In this document: piece by piece, positions 55,690-64,000 of the stretch | How the letters are laid out: each line of letters begins with the position of its first letter | Numbering within the stretch: position 1 is the first letter of the stretch | NCBI RefSeq assembly: GCF_030272615.1 | Contig: NC_081405.1 | Location: 654,744,920 to 654,808,919, forward strand | Direction of reading: 5' to 3' | DNA: 64,000 nt | Origin: Cryptomeria japonica | Lineage: Eukaryota > Streptophyta > Pinopsida > Cupressales > Cupressaceae | The notes under the pieces: model-generated | Databases searched by the model: none | Told to the model about the DNA's origin: nothing | Seen by the model: only the letters and a program-made list of their open reading frames with translations | Program-made: the position numbers and the translations under genes

Positions 55690-56715
55690 GATTGAATACT
55701 AAATGAAATGATAATGGTGTGAAGATGACAAGCTAACCCCTCTTTTAGAATGAGTAAGAGTTGAATTATGTGTTTTGAGACTAAGTGTGAAAGTAGAAAA
55801 GAACTAATTATAACTTGAAATAGAAGCATGGTATGAAGTTGTGCACTTGCATCTGTCTACAATATGTTGAAACAAAGTTGCCCTGCAAAGTTGAGGAAAA
55901 GTTGTCAGGACCATGCTTAAAGTGCACACAGTCCTCCAAAAAATCTGTGAAATGAAAAGGGTTTTTTCGACTTTGCAAATGAAGTCGAAGTTTGCAAACA
56001 TAGTTGTGCACCTGCAACCTACACACATAAAAGAGAGGAAAAGGGGTTGGGATTGGGGGTTTTTCTTCAGGTCAAACCTAAGTTTTGGAATTAACCAAAT
56101 GATGAAAGAAAGTACTTGCAAGTAAATGTAAATGAAAGACTAAAATGTAATTCACCTCAAGGGAGGTTGTAGATAGAATTGTTTCTATGGAATTGAATGT
56201 TGAAAGGCATCTCCTCTTCAACAGTTGAATCCTTGACTTGAATGCAACACCTAGCCTTGAAGGGAGACTTGAGAATGCTCAATGATGGATGCTTGATTTC
56301 TTGAACTTATGATCAATGAAAACTTCCAACTTCTTACTTATGTAAATGAGAAGGTAAATACAATTTATATATTCATCAATTAGGGTTAATTGATTGATTT
56401 TTTGTCATAGGCCAACATAGGGAAATTTTTCCTGTTTTAAGTGCAAAGTCCAATGCAAAGATAGGACAAAGGGGGCCCCAAAATAGGGTAGGAATAGTGG
56501 AACCATGCCCCTATCCTAGGGGGGACAGGGGCGTGGCGCTCCTATCCTGCCCTTATCTTAGGATAGGAAGCAGGTTCAAGCAGTGCAAAGGGAAGAAAAA
56601 GTGCATTTTCTAGGGACGAGCAAGTCTCGGGTCTCCGATCAGGCTTGGGGATTCAAATCGCCAACGTGAAGACCCTAATATGGTCACAAATTGTAGGGGT
56701 CACAATTTTATGACA
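55690..56715 (-). repeat. Gypsy-3 3' LTR (left limit uncertain)
   Basis: On the minus strand it starts TGTCATAAAATTGTGACCCC right after a polypurine tract. A GC-rich fold-back block (about 56495-56575, with ggggacaggggcgtggc and cctatcctgcccttatc) resembles the one in the Gypsy-1 LTR at 28735-28835, and a gtcaggaccatg...agtgcacacagtcc word (about 55905-55935) matches Gypsy-1 LTR 27958-27990. No second copy in the window, so the inner limit is a guess. Confidence 0.6.
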
Positions 56716-56735
56716 CTATATTTTGCCCCCACTTT
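56716..56735 (-). promoter_or_regulatory. Gypsy-3 polypurine tract
   Basis: Minus strand AAAGTGGGGGCAAAATATAG precedes TGTCATAAAA. Nearly the same as the Gypsy-1 tract. Confidence 0.75.
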
Positions 56736-57497
56736 AGTGGGAGTATAACCATACACCAATACTATCGGTACAGTACAAGGAAATGAGATTGAAAGACTTC
56801 TACCACATAAAGGAGGCAAGATGTACCAAGCCCCCAGTGGACCAAGGATCTTACGAGATCGATTGACAAAGTAAAAGGGAAGATCAAGAAAGGAAAACCA
56901 TGACTGCAAGTAGCAAGGTTCCCCTCACTATGAGTCATGAAAAGATACCAAAATTATAAAGCAAAGCTGACTTCACTAAATAAATTTAAGTATCAAGAAA
57001 GAAAATATGAGTGGTGTGTATGCCCCCACGTTAAAGCGATCGTGTACACCTTATCAAGAGCGATTTATTTAAGGTAGGATACACTCAAAAGAGAGAGAAG
57101 AGAGGGAGCATGCTATTGCAAGGATTTAGCCCCCAGTAGAGGAATAAACCCAAGGATAATGAACACAAAACATGAGGTAGTTTCTCTTTCCTTGAAGTCA
57201 GTATATTGTATGACAAATCATGTATATCATATATGTATGTGCATATAATAATTGTCATTCCCTAATGAAAGGATACTACCTTGGAAGAAAGGGAATAGAG
57301 GATGTCTTTTGAGTCAACATGAAAGAGACCAAAAAGAGATCTTAATGCTTTGCATTGTCCTCAAGAAGACGTTAAGGGTAAAAATAGAAGAACATGGATA
57401 CACATAGAAGAATAATCACAAAAGAGGAAGAGAGGAGAGAAGGAGAAGATCCTCTGTGCTAATATTGCTAATCTAGAATGACATTCGCCTCCCGATC
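56736..57497. other. Gypsy-3 internal spacer, pol absent
   Basis: About 0.8 kb without ORF between the polypurine tract and the gag/protease part. RT, RNase H and integrase should be here and are missing, so Gypsy-3 has lost its pol by deletion or never had it. Confidence 0.55.
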
Positions 57498-59324
57498 TTA
57501 TTGATAACTATTTTGGGAAGGCGAGCAACACCCTAGAGGAGCGATATCAAGCACAACAGATGGAGCTAACATAATATCCAAACAAGGATTATGCTCATGG
57601 GCTAAGTCACTTTGTTCAATTCTAGGGGCTAGGATTAGGGTTTTTGAAAATTTAGTTGATAAACGCTTGTCCACATCAACATATTCATAGTCACAATAAG
57701 AAGCATTAGGAGTTGTATTGCCACCATGAATAACATTTTCACTCATTTCTTCATCAATATTAATAGAAAGAGGAGTACGAACATGAATAGGAGTAATATT
57801 TATGAAAGGAGGAACAATGTCCTCTTTGATAGTTGAAGGTTTAGGTTGGACAAGAGGAGAGGAAAGTCTCTTCTCTCTATAAGAGCGAGGAGGTGGAACT
57901 GTGCCATATAAAAGAGGAATACTAGGTAAAGGAAGGAGACCAGGTCCATCATGGGGAGGTGGTACAAGTCTAACCTTAGAAGAAATATTGTTGTCCTTCT
58001 TAGAAGAAAGCATAGTTACATCCATAGGAATACGTTGAGGATCTTCCTTAGGAGGAAGATTAGTCCTATCCATTAGGGGAAGGATTTTATTTTCAAGAAG
58101 GATGTGGATATCAATTGTTGGAGATCTAGGCTGACTTAAGGATAAGATCATATCTTTCTTCCATTTTTGATAAGATTGGAAAAGAGGATCATTTCTCTAT
58201 GGAAGAGATTGAAATTTCTTAGGCCAAAAGAGATCAATAGGAACACTTGGGCTTCTTTCGAATGATCAAAGTAAGCTATGGTTAATAGTTATGATTTCTC
58301 CATTGTGGGGAAATTTCAAACACTTATGAATTGGAGAAGCAATAGCCTTCATGGAAGATAGCCAAGGGTAGCCCAACTTCATATAGAATTGATCAAGAGA
58401 AGGAATGATAACAAAGTTGACATCCATAGATTTAGTGTCAACTTCAACAGGAAGGGTGGTAGAACCAATGGTAGGGCAATAGAATCCATCAAATAACTTC
58501 ACAACCACATTAGTATCATCATATATCAGTTTATGCAATTGTAAAGTGAAAAGATACTCCTTAGTAATGATATTAACCATGCAAGAGGGATCAACAAAAG
58601 CACCATGGCAAGGTATGTCCTTAACCTTCACACCTATGTATAAAGGGCCAATGGGTACTTTAATGGTCTCACTAGGGTCAAATGTAATACAAGGGTCCTT
58701 AGGTGTCTCTTGTTTCTCTACCAAAATCACTAAATTTGGAGTTGTGGTAGTAAGATCAAAGGGAGAGAAAGAGGTATGGTCAGTCTCAATCATGTTAGAG
58801 GTATGAGAAGGCAAAGGATCAGTAAAAATATTAAGATTTTGATTAGGAGGAGCTACTGATTTGTTTCCCTTATCATTCACACCTGCCATGGATATAGTAT
58901 TATTATCAATCAAATCTTGAATCTTACTTTTCAATGCAAAAAATTTCTCAATATCATGACTAGGCTGACAATGAAATTGACAAAAAGAATTGCTATCAAA
59001 ATAAGGGGATGCAAGCTTAAAAGGATCAACTAGTTTTATAGGAGGAAGTTTGATAACATTTATTTGTAACAACTGAGACATAATACTATGTAAAGATTCA
59101 TTCAAAGGAGTAAATTGTCTTTCTCTTTTAAAGAATTTAGAAATAGGAGGCACACCTGTTGTAGCATTCACATTATTGTTGTTGATTGTATAATTGAACT
59201 TGATGAAGCTTTTTGCTAGTTTAAACTTCACAAATGGTTGTTGAACACTCTCCCCCTTATCACTTGGAGCCATAGGAGTAGATTGCTCCATTTGAGTCAC
59301 AACCAGTTGATAATGATAACTCAA
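57498..59324 (-). pseudogene. Gypsy-3 gag remnant and protease
   Basis: One minus-strand frame with stops near 58266 and 58152. 59324-58266 has a knuckle-like FCQFHCQPSHDIEKFFALKS (the last Cys is replaced) and, further on, HGAFVDPSCMVNIITKEYL, the retropepsin site with DPSC for DTGS, then KLGYPWLSSMKAIAS. 58151-57498 is a Pro/Ser-rich linker (PPPRSYREKRLSSPL) like the post-protease linker of Tat elements. The N-terminal capsid part is cut off by Copia-2 at 59325. Gypsy-like, lineage by similarity only. Confidence 0.7.
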
Positions 59325-60865
59325 TGATGAGAAAATAGTGCCAAATCGGTACTGAGAGGGGGGGGGTGAATCAGTACAGATAAAATACAATGCTAAACTA
59401 GTTCAACAACAATTACTCCAAATGACTAGCAAACAGTGACACCAGTTTGAAAAAGAGTGCAACTGGTAAAACCTAGAACAACTTAAAACAATCATAAACC
59501 AGTTACTCACTTAGCTTTCCACTCAAATCAGAACTACACTACCATTTCACCCTTATGTATGAACAGGTAATCTATCATCATATCTTCACAATAGCTAGTT
59601 CAACATGTTTTATTGACAGGCATCAAACACAGAACCATCATATGCTTAACAGGTAATAACAAAGCATCACAAGATAAAAGCATCACACATGACACATATT
59701 TTTCACGTGTAAACCCAACTGGGAAAAACCACAGTGGGGATGAATACCCACAAGCTTGTTGTTGAACTCTTTGGAAGTTCGCTCTATTAGGAGCCTTGTC
59801 CGGTTAGAGACATTACAAAAGGTTCTGCTAGGAACTGATCATGTTAGAGATCACCCAGTTAAGGGATGGCTACAATACCCAGTTAAGGGTTAATCCTTGT
59901 TAAGGGTACCTTGTTAGAGGATTTCAAGAACTCAATAGCTAAAGGATTTCCAGAGCTCTCTAGCTTTCTAGATCTCAGTAACTTTGAGTTACCCTGTTAA
60001 GGGATTTACAGCAAGCCGATTAAGGCTACCTTGTTAGGGGATTTTCCAATTGTTGAGGTGTTTAGAGATCAATAGGTATTACAATGATCTGGTAACAACA
60101 CTCAATGCTAATGCAAATCCACTTAAGCTCCTCTTCACCTTCTACACTTACACTCTACAGGTATCACTTCTCTCCTCTGGTCTAGCAAGGATCTCATATC
60201 CCTTCTCTTAGATACTCACACACATCTTTTGCTAACAACCTCTGAAAGAATCACAACATCGACCTTATAGGAAAACAGATAGGTTGGTAGCATAAACCCT
60301 AAACCTTAGACCTGTTAGGTTAAGGAATTCAAACAGTACAATCCTGATCATTGATCATACTGTATTAAATGCAACAGATCTTGAATAAATCTCAGGACAT
60401 TCTCCATCGTTCATTATCCACCGATTTCATGGTGGTTGATAATCTATCATGCCTTTTCACCATTTACAAACTTTGCACATTCCCGAGGTAGATAGGGATA
60501 GTCTTCTTCATGCAAGATCCTTCACGCACTCAAGGCTGATGTGGCAACATGATCTGTTCTTTGTTATACTACTTACTCATTACACAAAGATCACCGGTTG
60601 AGCCATACAAGCTTGAAGCACTTCAACCGGAAACCCTGAAGTTGAGACTACCAATTGGTAGTCATACAACTCTTCCATGTGCCAGTTCCCATAACCATAT
60701 GCCGGTTCATCTTGAACAAGTACACCACTTCACTTTGGCACGAATGCCGGTTCACAGTGTTATACTGGTTCTCACATATGTTGGTTCATACCTCTTCAAC
60801 ATATTGACATCAATGATAACATACAATGTCATTATGTCCACATACCGGTTCACATAATGCCAACA
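59325..60865 (-). repeat. Copia-2 3' LTR
   Basis: 1,541 bp, TGATGA...GCCAACA. Carries the G run (about 59355), the GTTAAGGG block (about 59845-60045), a telo-box (about 60295) and the richest set of (A/T)(T)GCCGGTTCA words (60600-60860). Homologous to both Copia-1 LTRs but clearly diverged from them. Confidence 0.92.
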
Positions 60866-60880
60866 ATCTCCCCCTTTGGC
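60866..60880 (-). promoter_or_regulatory. Copia-2 polypurine tract
   Basis: Minus strand GCCAAAGGGGGAGAT before TGTTGGCATTATG. Confidence 0.85.
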
Positions 60881-61110
60881 ATTGATGGCAATATACAAAG
60901 ATATCTCTCTGCTTCACATTTTCTCTCCCAATTTCTGTAGATATCTTCTCCACTTGACATCTTCTCCCCCTTTGACAACAATGCCAAGGTGGAGGCACAA
61001 GCTTCTTGGTTCCATTATGCTTCTCCCCCTGAGTAGTAGCATCCTTCAACACATCAATCCTGAAGAAATATTTGTCTATGCAATACATGATTGATGTGGA
61101 GAATATACCT

Positions 61111-61673
61111 TTAGTTCACCTCTTGAAGGGGTAGTACCCCTAATTCACCTCTTAAGTGTGTAAATGTAGTCTTTGGAAGAGGCTTGGTGAATATGTCTGC
61201 TAACTGCTCCTTACTGGACACATGCTCCAGTGCAATCTCTTTGTTCTGAACCTTTTCCCTTAAGAAATGATACTTAAGCTCAAAGTGCTTGGTTCTAGAA
61301 TGTAAAATCGGATTCTTGAAATATTGATAGCACTTGTGTTATCATAGAATATACTTACCGGTTCAGGTATAGGGATTTTGAAGCCTTTCAGTACATGCTT
61401 CATCCAAATTGTCTGAGTGCAGTTCATGAAAGCTGCAACATACTCCAATTCTACTGTAGAATGAGAAATACAACTCTGCTTTTTACTCATCCATGAGACC
61501 AGCCTACCACCAAGGAAGAATGCACCACCGGTTGTGTTCTTTTGGTCATCTACATTACCAGCCCAATCAACATCTGTGAACACTTTCAAGTTGTAGTCCT
61601 TGCTATATGGATACCACAATCCATAGTCAATAGTTCCCTTCAGATACCTAAGAATCCGCTTGGCTGCAACCAA
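61111..61673 (-). pseudogene. Copia-2 RNase H, frameshifted
   Basis: VAAKRILRYLKGTIDYGLWY, FTDVDWAGNVDDQKNT, SWMSKKQSCISHSTVELEYV and YDNTSAINIS are open. Then a lost base near 61315 shifts the frame, and the HSRTKHFELKY and LPLQEVN end continue in another frame to a TAA at 61111. Confidence 0.87.
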
Positions 61674-61694
61674 GTGGGATTCTCTTGGAATTTT

Positions 61695-62870
61695 CTAGAA
61701 CCTTGCAGTAATGCCAACTACATGTGCAATATCCAATCTGCTATGCACTACATAATGCAGTTTACCAATCATTGATTGGTATTCCTTCTCATCAACCAAT
61801 GTTGAGTCATCCTCTTTGGATAGTTTACAACTGGTCACCATCGGTGTACCAACTAGTTTTCTATCTTCCATGCCAAAGGTCTTCAACACCTCTTTGACAT
61901 ACTTGGACTAAGTGATAAAGCTTCCATCCTTCATCTGTTGGATTTGTAGTCCAATGAAGAAATTAATCTCCCCTATGAGTGACATCTCAAACTCTTCCTT
62001 CATCTCATCAGCAAAGTCATGACTCATCTTGTCATCTCCACCAAAGATAATGTCATCAACAAATACCTCACAGATCAGGATCTGATCTCCTTCAGACTTC
62101 AAGTAGATATTACTATCTTCACTTGTTCTCTCAAATCCAATCTTCACAAGATGGGAATGAAGGCGCTCATACCATGCCCTAGGTGTTTTCTTTAGACCAT
62201 ATAAGGCTTTATGTAGCCTACATACCATGTCACTATCTTCAGATAGGGGAAACCCATCTGGTTGCTCAATATACACCTCCTCTTCAAGTACACCATTTAG
62301 GAATGCAGATTTTACATCCATTTGATATACTTTGAAGCCTTTAAAAGTTGCATATGCAAGAAGCATATGAACTCCTTCCAATCTGGCTACAGGAGCAAAG
62401 GTTTCTCCATAGTCTTCTCCTTCTTCTTGAGCATATTTTTTGCACACCAATCTGGCTTTATTCCTAATCACTGTGCCATCCTCATTCAGCTTGTTTTTGA
62501 ACACCTATTTGGTGCCAATGACATTTTTATGCTCTGGTCTAGGTACCAAGGACCATGTACCATTTTTCTCTATCTGGTTAAGTTCCTCTTCCATTGCCTT
62601 GATCCAGTCTTCATCTTTATGAGCCTCTTTGAATGATTTAGGCTCAAATTCAGAGATCATACATGAGTTTTCTCTGATCTTTCTTCTTGTAAGGATTCCT
62701 TCATCCTTATCTCCTATGATCTACTTAGGATCATGATTCACCTTGACATACCGAGGAATGGTCTTGACTGGTTCTTCTTGCTTTTCCTCTTCATCCTCAT
62801 CTTAATCAGTATCAACATTCACCGGTTCAGGAACACTATTACTGGTACTTGGTTGACTGACAACTGGTTC
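61695..62870 (-). pseudogene. Copia-2 reverse transcriptase and acidic linker
   Basis: 62504-61908 has [60 protein letters not shown] and [11 protein letters not shown] with both catalytic Asp. After a TAG at 61908 the frame continues DRKLVGTPMVTSC and SMIGKLHYVVHS. A TAG near 62505 replaces the Trp of GTKW. RT is in one frame here, unlike Copia-1. Confidence 0.88.
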
Positions 62871-63574
62871 CTAGAAGGTTGCAACCGGTTCATTTATAGC
62901 TTTCTCACTTTCAGTTTCCTTAGTTTTCTTAGAGGATTCATCAACTCTTACATTGATACTTTCCATAATTCTCTGAGTCCTATTGTTGTAACACTTGAGA
63001 GCTTTGCTTTTGGTGGAATATCCTAGGAATATTCCCTCATCACATTTAGCTTCAAATTTGCCTAGATGTTCACTCCTCTTGATGTAACATTTGCTACCAA
63101 ATACCCTAAAGTAGCTAACCACATGTGCCTTACCGGTCCAATACTCATAAGGAGTTTTGTCCTTACCTTTCTTGATGAGTACCTAGTTCATTGTGTAGAC
63201 TACAGTGCTCACCGTTTCTCTCCAAAAGGTGTGAGCTACCTTTCCTTGAATCAACATGGTTCTAGCTGCTTCAACCATAGTCCAGTTATTCCTCTCTACT
63301 AGGCCATTCTGCTGTGGAGTCTGGGGGGCAGACAGTTGCCTCTTGATGCCAAATTCTTCATAATACTTGTTGAATTCACCAGAAGTGAATTCCCCTCCTT
63401 GATCAGTTCTAAGACACTTGATCTTTTTACCGCTTTCCTTCTCCACTAATGCTCTGAAAGCTTTGAACTTCACAAAGGCTTTAGACTTGTCTTTCAAGAA
63501 TGTGACCCACATCATTCTTTAGTAGTCATCAGTGAGAATCATGAAGTACCTATCACCGTACACACTTCTTGTTT
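62871..63574 (-). pseudogene. Copia-2 integrase core and C-terminal part
   Basis: 63515-63183: MMWVTFLKDKSKAFVKFKAF, CLRTDQGGEFTSGEFNKYYE (second Asp), SAPQTPQQNGLVERNNWTMV (catalytic Glu). 63122-62871: YFRVFGSKCYIKRSEH and DEGIFLGYSTKSKALKCYNN, the copia integrase C-terminus, then a Lys/Glu-rich linker. Stops near 63516 and 63180. Confidence 0.86.
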
Positions 63575-64000
63575 TCATAGGACCACACAAATCAGTATGC
63601 ACAAGATCAAGCAAGTTGCCATCAGTGAAAGATTTACCTTTAAAGGTTGAGTAGACATTTTCCCCGATTGACACTCTTTGCACAAGGTATTATCCGGTTT
63701 TCTTAGCATCGGCAACCCTCTAACTACCTTGATCTTACTAGCCTTCACAATGTTATCAAAGTTTACATGGCAAAGTCTCCTATTCCATATCCAACTATCA
63801 TCAAACTTAGCCATAAGACATGTAATTATATTTGCATTAAGATGAAATAGGTTACCTTTGGTCTGCATGCTGGTAACCACCAATTCACCATCTTTTCCCT
63901 TGATTATGTGAACTCCATTCTTGAATTCCAGAGTGAGGCCACTATCATTCAGCTGGGCAACCCTCAGAAGGTTGTTTCTGAGACCATCAACCCAGTACAC
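63575..64000 (-). pseudogene. Copia-2 gag-pre-integrase and integrase zinc region, partial
   Basis: Enters from the right edge with MYWVDGLRNNLLRVAQL, then WNRRLCHVNFDNIVK and TLCKECQSGKMST (zinc ligands H and C). A base missing near 63655, compared with Copia-1, puts the end of this stretch out of frame with the integrase core. Confidence 0.85.

Larger units (their letters stand above)
59325..64000 (-). mobile_element. Copia-2: same family as Copia-1, cut by the window edge
   Basis: 3' LTR 59325-60865, polypurine tract, RNase H, RT, integrase and the gag-pre-integrase region, all minus strand and close to Copia-1 in sequence. Gag, 5' LTR and primer site lie beyond 64000. At least two frameshifts (near 61315 and 63655) and several stops. 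Confidence 0.92.

Noticed and set aside
55690-56715. Missing Gypsy-2 3' LTR placed here
   Set aside because: The sequence does not match 48838-50010 in either orientation by eye, whereas its right end is a minus-strand LTR start beside a polypurine tract, fitting Gypsy-3.

Overview
The window is plant nuclear DNA. It consists of nested, decaying LTR retrotransposons of the Ty1/copia and Ty3/gypsy (Tat-like) superfamilies, fragments of plant-specific genes (a DRM-type DNA methyltransferase, a plant mobile domain gene, a PPR-like gene) and one CACTA-like transposon end. I see no intact host gene, no rRNA or tRNA gene and nothing bacterial. The size and nesting of the elements suggest a large-genome seed plant; a gymnosperm is plausible but not shown.

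Layout, left to right. Copia-1 (minus strand) occupies 155-41986 and carries three later insertions. (a) 1558-16576, in its 3' LTR: a gag-only element with direct terminal repeats of 5.5 and 6.0 kb and one gag ORF (TR-GAG/LARD type). (b) 20864-27472, inside gag: a 6.6-kb plus-strand element with TG...CA ends, a CTTCT target duplication, no LTRs that I can see, a 280-bp tandem-repeat promoter-like region and an unrecognised ORF of about 1,210 codons. (c) 27595-40370, also inside gag: a full-length Tat-like gypsy element (Gypsy-1) with two 1,671-bp LTRs, a CTTCC target duplication, a single-frame polyprotein broken only by stop codons, and an antisense, intron-containing plant mobile domain pseudogene. 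With insertions (b) and (c) and one copy of each duplication removed, the copia gag frame runs through both junctions.

41987-43845 is low-information sequence with a few direct repeats. 43846-48528 is the most interesting region: a 2.4-kb near-palindrome (45769-48201) whose arms both carry a fragment of a DRM-type de novo DNA methyltransferase, two smaller hairpins from the same DRM segment, and a CACTA-type terminus at 48528. The rice parallel is direct: there miR820 is encoded inside CACTA transposons and represses DRM2. This block may be an independent transposon-borne small-RNA source aimed at the host's RNA-directed DNA methylation enzyme.

48838-about 55670 is Gypsy-2 (plus strand, 5' LTR only, heavily decayed). 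About 55690-59324 is Gypsy-3 (minus strand; 3' LTR, PPT, and protease plus gag remnants), cut at 59325 by Copia-2 (minus strand, same family as Copia-1), which runs off the right edge. Most premature stops in the elements, though not all, can be explained by C-to-T or G-to-A transitions, the expected decay of methylated transposons.
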